The notes under the pieces are model-generated. The model ran no database searches and was not told where the DNA came from. It saw only the letters and a program-made list of their open reading frames with translations. Shown here one piece after another: positions 1 through 10,885 of a DNA stretch of 64,000 bases; position 1 is the first letter of the stretch; each line of letters starts with the position of its first letter. Origin of the DNA: Lobosporangium transversale (lineage: Eukaryota > Mortierellomycota > Mortierellomycetes > Mortierellales > Mortierellaceae); NCBI RefSeq assembly GCF_002105155.1, contig NW_019028991.1:620001-684000 (forward strand), read 5' to 3'. The position numbers were made by a program, and so were the translations under genes.

Positions 1-684
1 GAGGAAATCGGGGAATACTCTCACATTATTTTCACCCCATTAGGCGTGGAGAGAAAAAATAAAAAATAAACAACATGCGACAATTCACGCCAAAAATATA
101 GTAATATTGTTGACAGGTGGAGTACAAATCATGGTAAAACTATCAGCCCACCACATGAGTCGGGCTGTAGTACTAAAAGAGCAAGGCACTGACTTAAGTA
201 CCGAGGACTCTCAAAGTAAACAGAAAAAGATTCCATTGCTCGAGATAGGAGCTGTCGAGAAGTTGTCCAGGGGCTGCACAATGTAACCCTTACGTGAAGG
301 GGTATGCCCCGCCCTTTAGATACAATGACTCTTTGATGGCCGGTAAACCTGTGCTTTGCATAGCAGGAAGCTCTCATAACAACAGAATTGTGAGCATTTC
401 TAGAACGAAATGAAGGGCTAGTGCTAACATAGGCAGCAGTGTCTGTGTCAACGGCCCACTTATTTCAGCCTGAAAGCAACTCGTACCGGCACGACATTTT
501 GTCGATGCAATGGAGACGAGGAAGGCAGAAGGAAAGCCGCGGTGATTAGGAGGCTCTGGCTATGCTTTGTTCTTTTGATATTTGTAGAGTGTGGTTGTTG
601 ATTGTGTGATAGAAGCATAAATGGCTGTAGTGGTTGAGTTAGCAAGAGTGGTCGCAGAAGTATGGGATTGGACTAGCAGGAATC
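1..684. other. Left-edge intergenic sequence, no gene supported
   Basis: I see no gene with protein-family features here. The short open frames on both strands have no recognisable motif and no splice context. The stretch is the far upstream region of the OTU1-like gene and ends at the 7-bp duplication that flanks the inverted-repeat element. Confidence 0.5.
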
Positions 685-795
685 GTAGGCTCGTCACCAG
701 CCTGAGGTCGAAGCTACGTGCAGCGAATGAACGTGCTGCAAGGCGGAATTGCCGCTCTTGCCGAAGCTTCTTACTCAGGCTGGTGACGAGCCTAC
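685..795. mobile_element. MITE-like element, 22-bp perfect terminal inverted repeats, 7-bp target duplication
   Basis: The arms at 685-706 and 774-795 are perfect reverse complements (the left arm begins GTAGGCTCGTCACC). The element is 111 bp. AGGAATC stands immediately outside both ends (678-684 and 796-802) and looks like a target-site duplication. There is no coding capacity. Inside the arms there is a further short palindrome (GCAGC/GCTGC). It lies about 120 bp upstream of the OTU1-like start codon. The superfamily is unclear because the boundary is ambiguous by one base; 7-9 bp duplications would suit hAT- or Mutator-like donors. A partly decayed relative is at 7953-8000. Confidence 0.8.
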
Positions 796-915
796 AGGAA
801 TCATAGGAATCGCGACTTTTTCGCGGCCTTTCATTAAGGGTATACCACGTGACATGATTATGATGTAGCCAAAAGACTCTCAGCAAGATGGAAACCATCA
901 CAAAGCAAGCTTCCA

Positions 916-1019
916 ATGAGGCTCCGGATCAGACACAAGGAGGGTATCACGACATTGACCTCTCTCACCGCACAATCTACTCTGCTGCAGTTACATGTAA
1001 GGAGCTTACATTATTCAGG

Positions 1020-1053
<34 letters not shown>

Positions 1054-2631
1054 TATAGAAGTTTATCATAATATTCAAATCTTCAATTAAAATAGTACGA
1101 GGTGGCAAAGAAGATCAAGGCGCCTGTCGACCACCTGGAGCGTATGTCTTTCTGCTTAGCCATTTATCTTTTATTCCAGTCATGGTGGGAGATGTGCTGC
1201 TATAACTCATGCTAATATACATCGTTCAATGGCCACTTTAACCCTTACAGTAAAGGTTGGATATCCTCCTCACCTATTGGTGATCAACGACGCAAATGCG
1301 CACTCCTCACTTGAGAGCCTGGGAATCAGAGATGGAGAGCAAATATTAATTTCAGAACGCTCTCAAGGAACAACATCCCCTTATAATTTCGAGTCAGCCA
1401 TCCATGAACCACCGATTTCATTAACGGTACCTAATGGAAATAGAGGTGTAGCAACTACTTTGGTAAGCTCATTGAGCACCTCTGGCAGTAACTCAAACGA
1501 GCGTGGGCTCGCTGCGCCCATAGCATCGATGGAAGGGGGCTCCGCTTTTGGCTCGTTCCCTGTTCTCCAAGGATCGGCGTTCCATGCTCCTCTCTCAACC
1601 AACCACCTCAGTACTCAAAGCAACACCCTTGATAGAACTTTTGGTTCAACTGTAGCTTCTATGCTACCTCTGACGACTCCAAACACTGGTGCCCATTCAG
1701 TTCCCGTGAGAGATCAAGGCTTACTTGTTGTGAGAGTAAATATGAGAGTTCGGCTTTCATCCTTTAGTGACAGTTACTTTCTTATGATACTTTTCAAATT
1801 AACATTTTGTCCTGCAATACTATTAAACAGCAAGTGGAGGATGATAATAGCTGTCTTTTTAATGCAGTTGCATATATTCTTGATCCTGACAAGAAGAACA
1901 ATATCAAGGCTCTCCGCCAGGTTGTTTCAGACGCTATAGAGGCGAATTCGGATACATATTCCGAAGCTATTCTAGGGTATGATTAAAGTGATGTGCATAT
2001 TTTGTCAGCTCTCCGTGCATAAGCTTGTTCTACTAACACCACTGTCCTCAGGCGTCCACGGAAGGAATATTGTGATTGGATTCAAAGGGATAACAGCTGG
2101 GGTGGTGCTATTGGTGAGAATCCATTTTTTGTCAAAAGGCAATGCTAGACATCGAGATTTTATTTCAATCGTCGGTGAGATCCTGTATCTCACTCGCACT
2201 GTTTAATTTGACAAAACTGATAAACGCGGTGGTGTTCTTATGTATACTCTTTTAGAACTGTCGATCTTTTCTGAGTACTATAAGATTGGTATGATATAAA
2301 TTAAATCACAAAAAAAAAACGTCTCAATTGCGTTAATGAATGTTTAATATGCTAATATCCTTTCCCATTATGAATCTTGCAGAAATCGATAGCATTGATG
2401 TATCAACAAATCGAGTTGATCGCTTTGGTGAGGGACATTATAGCCAAAGAGCACTGGTGATGTATAGGTGTGTGTGTAATGACCGAAATAGGACTCTGGT
2501 CTTTACGTTTTCTAAGTAAAAAGCCATATGATAAGAATTGTAGCTCTAAATATTTTATCGCCTTCTCTTTCTGCTTGCTACTTAAACACAAGCGGCATCC
2601 GTAAGTAAATATATAATGTAAACGCAAGTGG

Positions 2632-2667
<36 letters not shown>

Positions 2668-3136
2668 GTTGCTGAATCATAATTGCTTTGGTTGCTTAGA
2701 TTACGATGCACTTGCTCTCACTCCAGAATTGGGTGCCCCTACAGAGTGCGACCAGACGCAATTCGATGTCAAGCTCGAGGATATTATTACTGCAGGCATT
2801 CAACTTGCCGCAAAGCTGAAGAAGGTACAGAATTGCAGGGTACGAGCGACATTATCATCATACACAAAAGCCCTCGCCATACTCCATGAAGCAAGTCGAT
2901 TAATTAACAATTTGTAATAGGAGCACAAATATACTGACTTAGCAACATTCACGCTCCGGTGTTCGATTTGTCATATGGGATTAAAGGGTCAGAAAGATGC
3001 CCAGCAACATGCGCAAGAAACCCTGCATACAGCATTGTGAGTATTTATTTTTGCATGATTTCACGTCTTACTATTTCATATTTGTATTATTGTTACTCGT
3101 TGCTGAAGTTCTTATTCTAGTGAGGAATATTTATAG
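916..3136 (+). CDS. OTU1: OTU1/YOD1-type ubiquitin thioesterase
   Basis: This is a cysteine protease of the OTU family that trims ubiquitin chains; its homologues work with Cdc48/p97 in ER-associated degradation. I assemble ten exons: 916-996, 1096-1141, 1251-1735, 1831-1976, 2052-2113, 2383-2467, 2593-2600, 2700-2824, 2921-3036, 3121-3136 (389 aa, all phases agree). Residues 1-75 form a UBX-like fold (MRLRIRHKEG at the start, then KVGYPP and a GIRDGEQIL turn). A Ser-rich linker follows. The OTU core shows EDDNSCLF (catalytic Asp/Cys), DWIQRDNSWGGAIE and GIHYDALAL (catalytic His). The C-terminus is a C2H2 finger (CSIC...HAQETLH). The start at 916 was chosen because the upstream ATG at 888 is out of frame. 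The family length is about 300-350 aa; the extra length is in the linker. The oddity is the 8-nt exon 7. Confidence 0.93.
1021..1047 (+). repeat. Poly(T) tract in intron 1 of the OTU1-like gene
   Basis: Twenty-seven uninterrupted T residues on the coding strand, inside the first intron. They are followed by an AT-rich stretch and the acceptor at 1095. Confidence 0.95.
2632..2664 (+). repeat. Poly(A) tract in the intron after the OTU1 microexon
   Basis: Thirty-three A residues on the coding strand, between the microexon (2593-2600) and the acceptor at 2699. It is one of the few intronic tracts here that reads A rather than T in the transcript. Confidence 0.95.
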
Positions 3137-3603
3137 TGACGGACAAAAAGTAAAGAATATGTGCACAGACAGACTATTGAAGCCCGCGCTCGAAATAAAG
3201 ACACTTTACAATTTCTTCCAGTGATGACCAGGACATATCTTACTCATTAATACGTGTCTTGCTCCTGACCAGACGCATGTTTGGCTCTGGTGATTTCGCC
3301 GATTGACCATCTTTCATTGCTCTCATAAAATATTCAGGCTCATTCTTTACATAAAACGCAAGTCATGAGAAAAGAATGTTTTTCAAAATAAATTTAGACT
3401 CCAACTCCCTGTGGTCAAAGTGATTGCCCAAAAGATCCTGTCCCAATATTGATCAAGATTTGCAAAGTCCGGATTTAAAGCTCATGATCCACGAACTGCA
3501 CAGGATTGCCTTATTGTGCTTGTTTCACTAGGCAACTCCTTCAATCACAGAAACAAAGAGTCATATCCTCATTCTTTAATAAAATAACCTGCAGACTTGC
3601 TGC
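3137..3603. other. Convergent intergenic region between OTU1 and GGA genes
   Basis: 467 bp between two stop codons facing each other. No coding signal was seen. It should hold both 3' UTRs and poly(A) signals; AATAAA-like words occur, but I cannot assign them. Confidence 0.6.
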
Positions 3604-6537
3604 TTATGGAAACTGGTTAAATTCGCCTTGTTCCTCCATCGCCATTTCAGACATCGTACAGGAGACATGATATCTCATTCTCACTGCTGATCTTGTCATC
3701 ACAACACTATGTGGTACACGAATCATCATGTCTTGTGTCACGCTCCTTTTGGAGAAAGGTGCAACAACTTGTGAAGACTGAGGATGCAATGAAAGTTGAA
3801 GGTTCTTGGGGACTGCGACGCGGAAAGTTAGAGCTGAGATCGGACTACTTTGGAGGTTAGAAAAATACGCTTTGATGTTGTAAGCTATGTCCGATTGTTG
3901 CGCATGCTGCTTCTCAATTTCGAGTTCGATTTGAAGACCACTCTTATTTAGCAACAATACTATGCACGCAATGAAGAATTGTAAACTCTGCAAGTTAATC
4001 ATCTCGTAAGTGGACCATTATGTGGGGTTCATATAGTTTGCTATGCTGATTACCATCAATAGAGCCTGAGTTCTTAGAAACAGTATTAGAGATAAACTCA
4101 AGATCATCCAGTGGAGCAGCATGTGTCCCCAAAACTGGCATTGGGAATGCTGACCGAGTAACATCTATGACAAGCCAACAATAGAAACGCACGATGAAGA
4201 TAAATTAAGAAACTTGATTTACAAGCTGGCAAACCATTCAATGGTAGAAACTTTAACTAAACCAAAGCATAATGCATGCTATTAAGAAACAAAACCATAC
4301 TGTCATCAATCGATGTAGGCGAAACATCCGTTGTCAGTATATTACTAGATTGGTCAAGGTTGATGCTTCCTGTTAGCCTCCATGAGAGTGGCGGAGGCGT
4401 ATCGTGGAAGTTGAGGTCCATAAGATCATCTATTAGACTATCTAATGTTCCAAAATAATAAAATTAAGGATGCGTCATACCAATCGATATAAGCTATCAA
4501 GTCAGAAATAGTCATGGCACATAAGTATATATTTGAACTATTTACCAGTATTCTTCGTTGAAGTTGTGGACGATGACTCATTCGAAGGCCCATCACCACA
4601 GACAAGAAGGTCAATGACTGAAGACTGCGTTGGCTTTGAAGTTGCTCTTGCGTGTTCGTGTTTCTCATCACTGGTGCTAGTATTTTGGATACAATCTCCA
4701 CTATTTTCAGGATACGTCAGTGCCACTTTGACAACACTTCCATTCTTAGCTTGGTCATATTGATCAATTGCACTGATGAGAATGTGCTCCAGCTTAAGTA
4801 AAGTTTCTACGTTGTAATGAAAATGTCAGGTTGAGCGCGCGATAAGCTATTTTTCAGGTTTATACAATTAGCCTTGTACACTTAATCTTACCCATTATAT
4901 CATGATTTTCGCCATCTTTAATGAACTTTTGAACCTTTCGAAGAGCTGACCTACAAGTCTCATACAGATCCTATGATGAGATATAGAAGCGGGTTAAGGA
5001 AGGCTGAATAAAGCAATATCGTTTTTGGCGGTCAAGCCTCAGGTATCAAACCCGACTTACTTTAGAAATGTCGACTTGTTCAATGATTCCATCGGGCTTT
5101 ACATCATTCAGCATCTCTATCAACAGCATCGCTTTTTGCATGACCTTGTTCAGTCCTTCAGATGCTTGTGTCACGTAATCTTCATCCTCTCGCTCCTGTT
5201 TACGTAGAATTATACAAAGGTTAGGCATAGAACTCAGATAAGCCTACAAGTCGCGAATATTGTATTTTAAGATTGATTAATAGTATTTCTTACATATCCA
5301 GTCATTTTTTTAACAAGCTCATTTGCAGCCCGTACGTCTTCAGGCCGTCCTCGCCGAATTAGTTCCTGTAGCCTCTATATTGGCCGGTATAGTCATTATA
5401 TTTTAAAAAAATCCGCACTATGATCCTTTTTTATTGTAAAATAAATGCGAGAATGCAGAATCCTTACAGCTGCTTGCGCGATGCGATTTTCTGCTTTAAG
5501 TTCTGATGGTGATTTCAGTATCTACAACAACGGAGAATTTTTTTTAAGTAAAAAAAATTTAATCCTCATTAAAACGTTACTTAAGAAAAAAAAAATAAAA
5601 ATAGTAAAAAAAATAAATAAAATTTCTATTGGCTTGAATATACTTACTTCAACAGGACTCATTGTTGTCTTCCTAGCCTGGGGGAAGCGGTAGCCCTTGA
5701 AGGACAACAGTCTGTGCATGTCACGGATATGAACTAGATCCTCTTTATATCGTGAGGTTTTGCAGAGCGTCATGTACCACTCCTGTATAAGCTCCAAAAT
5801 ACGAGATTGAACCGGTGTAGGGACTGTAAGAGGGCGTTCTGGGAACTTGCGGACAAGGGCATTAAGAAACTCTTTAGTGGCAATTTGCAGATGAAAGGGA
5901 TAGCCACAACTCTTGACACAGTTATCCAGAAGCTATGAAATAGTCATTTGGTTAAATCGAGCCATGGTGAAAGCAACCACGCGTAAAACATAAGGATGTA
6001 TTTCGCTGGTCATTCAAATAAATAACAATAAGCCCCGGAATCAGAGCTCACTTACAGCTAGTGCTAGCATTCCGACGTGCACATTCTTGTGGTTAACAAG
6101 ACGCACAATGTAAATAGCCGCCTCTCTGGGTCTATCAAGAGGGAATATAAGAATTGGCAAGTCAATGGTCGACCATATTAGTCAGGCTTTCAGTAGCACA
6201 TCAATTATAGAACACGTTGGCGATGAAAAAAAAAAAAAAAAAAAAATAGAGTTCGCACTATACATACGTATTCTTTTGTTTTTCATTGATAACATCGCAG
6301 ATCTCAAGATTGAGAGTCAGATCTGGCGCATATCGCGATGGGTCGCACGCTCGCTCTAGAGCAGTGTCACAAGGTGATATGTCGATCTAATGAGTAGCTG
6401 TTGCTATTGCTGCATATTTGCCTGCAAGACGAAATTCATCAAATGTACCGATGTAGATCTCGAGAATCGATCTTTGCTGAGGTGTTGTCTGTCTCATTTC
6501 ATTCGACCAGATCTCTAGTCGCGTTGTGGTCATAATG
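3604..6537 (-). CDS. GGA: GGA-type clathrin adaptor (VHS-GAT-GAE)
   Basis: This Arf-dependent monomeric adaptor sorts cargo at the trans-Golgi. On the minus strand the exons read in order. First is a VHS domain, with LERACDPSRYAPD and NLEICDVINE near 6360-6280, AAIYIVRLVNHKNVHVGM near 6070-6130 and LLDNCVKSCGYPFHLQIATK near 5870-5935. Next is a helical GAT region of several short exons between 5530 and 4890 (for example ELIRRGRPEDVRAANEL). A Ser/Thr-rich hinge follows (4810-4300), containing VIDLLVCGD and DSLIDDLMDLNF, the first resembling a clathrin box. The end is a beta-sandwich ear (GAE) at 3990-3604 with IKAYFSNLQSSPISALTFRV. At least nine introns are implied, several with T-rich tracts. 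The first exon is uncertain: the VHS exon needs an upstream exon in phase 0, and the ATG at 6537 is only the nearest candidate. The C-terminus at 3604 is clear. Confidence 0.85.
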
Positions 6538-6569
6538 GAATAAAAATATTTCTTGTCTGGGCGGCAGTC

Positions 6570-6600
<31 letters not shown>

Positions 6601-7167
6601 GGTGGCAACTCTTCGTCATGTGCCCCACTAATGGAAGGAACAGCGTTTGAGCCCCTTGACCAAATCCCTCTCCGTCAGCTCTGTCTCCAAGGAATTTTCA
6701 CTTCAAGGTCCTTTGTACACTTCGATGGCTGCAACATTTGTTCGAAGCTTTTTGTTGATACCATGGAAGACAACTTACTATGGTTATTTCAATAAAAACA
6801 ATAATAGTAATGTTCCGTATCGCTTTCGACTTCGATTTAGATTATATAAGAGACTGAAATATCCATTTGGCAATGGAGGCATGCCGAATGTAAAAGAGAG
6901 AATGATGTAAAACGTGGATTGCTTTTCAGTTCACTTTCACCTCACAATAGCTTTCTTCATAGCTCAATTTCCTGTGAACTGAAAAATTGATTCATTTAAG
7001 TGCATTGTTTTTTGTAACGTTATCGGTCTAAGCTGAAAAAAGTCATCCAGCCAATTTTGAGACATACATCAAAGAAAAGCGATTTTAGATTGCTATTCAG
7101 CATTTGGACAGCAGAGAGTTTCCTAAGCATGCGCCAAACTGAGCCAAGGTATGTACTTAGTGGAAAC
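6538..7167. other. Upstream region of the GGA gene, with a 29-nt poly(T) tract
   Basis: Poly(T) occupies 6572-6600. The open frames on both strands next to it have low-complexity ends (poly-Lys or poly-Phe) and no family features, so I do not call them. The true GGA start exon could lie here. Confidence 0.5.
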
Positions 7168-7480
7168 TCATACTATCCCACAGATAATCTCTCGCATAGC
7201 AAGCTTTCTGAATATGGAAATTCTTTCTGGGTATGGCCGTATACGCTTAATTGGGTACAAATCCAAAGATTCCGCAGACCAACACTGTGGTATTTCTACT
7301 GTCTCTGTTATATTAGTCGATCCCAGATAAGCCCTATTTTCCTCTGTAGGATGTTTAGGGTCATTATTATATCGAAAAGCGAGCTCTTCCTTTACCATGC
7401 TCACTCTTCGATAGATATCCATAGGCCTCCTTGTAGTATCTTAACATACAACTGCAGGGTCAAACTGTCGTTAATCAAAG
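7168..7480 (-). pseudogene. Tc1/mariner transposase fragment, decayed
   Basis: On the minus strand the translated fragment shows NNDPKHPTEENRAYLG, then about 20 residues later SAESLDLYPIKRI. These match the DNDPKHTS...SPDLNPIE block of Tc1/mariner DDE transposases. Just upstream (7475-7423), LQLYVKILQGGLWISIEE fits the helix that precedes the second catalytic Asp. The third catalytic acidic residue (Glu in NPIE) reads Lys here. No N-terminal DNA-binding region remains, and a TAG interrupts the frame just before the conserved block. It is therefore a dead internal fragment. I could not find terminal inverted repeats around it. Confidence 0.7.
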
Positions 7481-8400
7481 AGGTGTAGTCAGGTACACAC
7501 CATGACGTAAACGACCACACGATATCATTCCTGGCATCGATTATCCTTTGGGCTGAAAGTGTTTTTATCCTCTCTGACGCGCCATTCCAAACTTAGTAAA
7601 GGCTATCAGCCTAGACTCCATAACCCTACATCCATCGGATAGTCTAGAGCTCCTGTATAGGTTTTTTCTGGGCGATCGTCTTTGTTTTATTTGTTTTTCA
7701 AGACAGGTTTTGGAAGTACTCGCATGGGACCGACAGCCTACGAGTAGAAAGGCCTTGCTTTACTAGCCATGTAGCTTCCTCAGCTTTTAGTTGGAAGATT
7801 GACCTCATATTTGGCAAGAATAGAGTGGTGCTTATTTGTAGAAGTACAGCCCGTTCCATTTGGTCGCGATCCCTTTCCTAGCGGTGAACTTGACTTAGAA
7901 GCTTTTTCAAATTTAAAAAAAGAGACCTCCAGCCAAAATGTCAAGTTTGGTCCCAGCCTGTGCTTGTGCACGAGCTTCGTCCTCAGGCTGGTGACGAGAC
8001 TGAGAAATGAGCTCTTTGCGCACTAAAGATTGTCACGTCACAATGATCCAGAAAATGGCACGTGGCTGATTTGAAAAAAATATTTTCTCACGCAAAGCCT
8101 AACCTTGAAATAAAGGAACAAATTTATCAGTTGTCGCTCCTTTCTTTCCTTTGCTCCACTTCATTTTCGCCACCACTTTTTTCATATTTCACCACTTACC
8201 TCTTTTATTCATTCCAAGCCTTCATTTATTGCCTTTCTTTTCCTTTCCTTCTTTTTTATTTTTTTTGCCTTACACATTTTTCATTATTGTTTTCATACAG
8301 CGACCACGAGTGTGAAAGAGTATAGAATATACCTCTGCCTATTTAACCATCATTCTCCCTGCATTTCAACCACACTCAGTCCCACTCATCTTAATTTTCA
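7481..8400. other. Intergenic region upstream of the Crinkler gene
   Basis: No gene is supported. The last 250 bases are a pyrimidine-rich CT/T stretch (8130-8290), which looks like the promoter and 5' leader of the downstream + strand gene. The MITE-related fragment at 7953-8000 is within this region. Confidence 0.5.
7953..8000 (+). repeat. Decayed copy of the 685-795 inverted-repeat element
   Basis: CTCAGGCTGGTGACGAG at 7982-7998 is identical to the right arm of the first element. The bases before it (GAGCTTCGTC) resemble that element's inner right side (GAAGCTTCTTA). A shortened opposite arm CCAGCCTG is at 7953-7960. It lies about 400 bp upstream of the Crinkler. Confidence 0.6.
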
Positions 8401-10885
8401 ATGGCCACCACAAGGAGCTCAACACAAAAAAACATGGCTGCAAATGATTCCATAGAGAGCCAAGCACAAAAAAAAATGACTGCAAATAAGCCTGAGGATG
8501 CCTCCACACTCAATAAACGAAAAGAGTAAACCAGCGCCCACAACGAAAAAAGCGCGTCATCCCACTGCTACTGCTGAACTGCGTTGTCGAGGGAGAAGCA
8601 ACGTCGTTCCCAGTAGAGATTTTCTGCGATAAATCGGTCGGGATGCTCAAGCAAGCAATCTACCCCAATATTACTGTGGATCCAAGCATTAAGTCCAAAG
8701 ATCTCACCCTCTACAAGGTCTCCATCCCTGACAAAGGCGCGGCCATCTTTGAGTCAGAAATCGAGTCAAAAGAGGCTCTTACAGTCGCATCAAGGGAGCT
8801 TGGGGACATATTCAACTCTGAACTTCCAAAGGAAACTATCCATGTTTTTGTCAAGCCACCACAGCGAGGTATATCCTTGGCTCTTGATGGACTGATTGTT
8901 GATATTTTCAGCTGATGAAGCTTGGTTTGTATCTTAAGCGGCCATGTGCATGATATCGCCATTTGATTTGTGTCTTGATAACTCAACGTTCTTTCTCATT
9001 ATTCGCTTTTGATACTTAGCTCAGAAAAGAAAACAAGATGGAGATTCTGGTGAGTGCTTTTGGCTGAGAACCTGGTTATTGATCAATTCAGAGTGATGTG
9101 CAGTGCAATAAATCAAAAATATTGACTTTGATCACTCTATCTCCTTTATCAGAGTCACCCTCTAAAAAAGACCGTCCAAGCATGAATGGAGATGCTCTTA
9201 TGGACGCGATTACAGAAGCAGGGCTTGTAACGAAAGGGATAGTGAATGGTGACCCTGCCATCTCGCGTCTAAACTCGAAAGAGAGGGTCAAGCTGCTTTC
9301 GTACATGGGGGAGGGGTTATCAGGAGATAGTATTTACTACAGCATTATTAGCGTGGCTCGCGAGCTCCGAAATTCTGGTGGTATCAAGGATTCCAAAATA
9401 TTGACTGCCCCTGAGGGTTGTATCTTCCCTGTTGCCGGAACAAGGCATCTTTATATCAGACATGAATATAAAGAGCTTTATGACCATATTACATCCGAAT
9501 TAAGTACCCCTCATGAAGTACCTCGTTTGAACCGACTCTTTGTCACTGGAACGCCTGGAATTGGGAAGTCAGCCTTTTTGGTCTATTTTGCCATCCGCCT
9601 CCTTGCCGAACACGATGAGGAAAATCCACCGATTATTATTTTCCAAGAGAAGCAGCATACCAATTGTTATGTTTATGGAGGAACAACTTGCCAACGTAAA
9701 GGGAATATAACGATGTTCGAAGATTTCCTTAACCAACGTGAAACGTGGTATTTAGTTGATAGTGGTGAAAAGCCTCAACCAGGTAAAGCCAGGACGATAT
9801 TTTCAGCATCACCAAGAACTCTCTATGGGCATTACGATGAACTCACCAAGGAAAATACACCAAATAGCTATTATCACATGTCACTCTGGAGTCTGGATGA
9901 GCTTAAGGAATGTAGAGCCAATGTAAAGTTTTTTCATGTAGTGAGTGAAGCATTTTTGGAGGAGCTTTTTTACGACTTGGGGGGCGTGCCAAGACAGGTT
10001 CTACAGTGTCCAGCCGATGTACTATCCAAAAATCAAAAACATACTAAGCGTGCCAAAGAAGCTGCGTTATTCCGCGTCAATGATGCCATTAGAACACTCG
10101 AGAAACCAGCAGATCTTCTAAGCCTCTTTGCACGAGGAAAAGATGCGAGTGGATTTAGTGGTCGTTTACTCCATAGAGTCCCCACTTCTGACCATCTCGA
10201 CTTCTACCTGGTGTGGGCATCTCGTTGGGTCGAATCACAGATTATGGACAAAATAAAAGATAACACTTGGGTCGATGTGTTGGCGAAACTTGTCACAGGC
10301 GGAGAGGATATAGATAAAGGCCCACTGTTTGAAATCTATGCTCATCACTTATTTCGACGTGGTGATATTAGATTTCCCTTTAGGGATCTCCAGTCAGGCG
10401 AAACAGGATTTCTTGATTTTCCAGCAAATCCAGAAGAGGTGTTTATCCGGACTTCAGAGGAATTATCAAGGCTCACTCAAGCAGCTGGCAAGTTATTTGT
10501 AGCAGAATATTCTAAATTTCCGTGCATTGATTTTGCATTGGGACCCAACAAGCTATTTCAGGTCACAGTATCAGAGGAGCATGCGATCAAGCAAGCACCA
10601 TTCAAGGAGATAATTGATTGTATTACTGGACCCTGCTTGAAGGGAGACCAATCAAAGTCGAAGGGAGAGCAATCAAAGTCGAAGGGAAGTGATGATATTT
10701 TCCTCTATTTTGTGGTGCCAGGAGGCGTATATGACGATTTTAAAGTTCAAAACTTTCTTACCACCAGAAATACGGTCGTCCAGAAGCCATATAAATGCTT
10801 AAAACATGTAAGTCAGCGTGTCATAAAAATCGACATCGAAGCTGCATATTCAGGAGGAGCAGCCGGTACGAATCTGAAGAATTAA
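8401..10885 (+). CDS. Crinkler (CRN)-type effector with P-loop NTPase and REase-like nuclease, 5' frame broken
   Basis: This belongs to the Crinkler/CR effector family, known in oomycetes and early-diverging fungi and thought to act in nuclei of target cells. The N-terminal ubiquitin-like header (8574-8868) has LNCVVEGEATSFPVEI, DLTLYKVSIP and the terminal HVFVKPP, comparable to the family's HVLV..P end. After one or two introns, a long frame 9092-10885 carries the NTPase (P-loop GTPGIGKSAFLVYF near 9548; TWYLVD; SASPRTLYGHY; WSLDELKECR) and a C-terminal restriction-endonuclease-like domain (FEIYAHHLFRRGDI, then IDFALGPNKLFQVTVSEEH near 10525-10580). Problems: the best start (ATG 8401) runs into TAA at 8527. 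The header frame opens only after 8517 and has no ATG before 8643. The short exon ending before 9055 does not splice in phase to 9092. I infer frameshifts or a decayed 5' end; the NTPase-nuclease part is intact. Confidence 0.78.

Noticed and set aside
560..916. 118-codon minus frame and 61-codon plus frame over the inverted-repeat element
   Set aside because: Both are produced by the palindromic arms (the same RLVTSL peptide appears twice) and have no family features.
888..996. ATG at 888 as the OTU1 start
   Set aside because: It is out of frame with the conserved MRLRIRHKEG N-terminus. ATG 916 is in frame, and exon phases then agree through all ten exons.
8062..8325. Plus-strand frame upstream of the Crinkler, rich in Phe/Leu
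   Set aside because: Its composition is explained by the CT-rich leader; there is no motif or phase link to the next exons.
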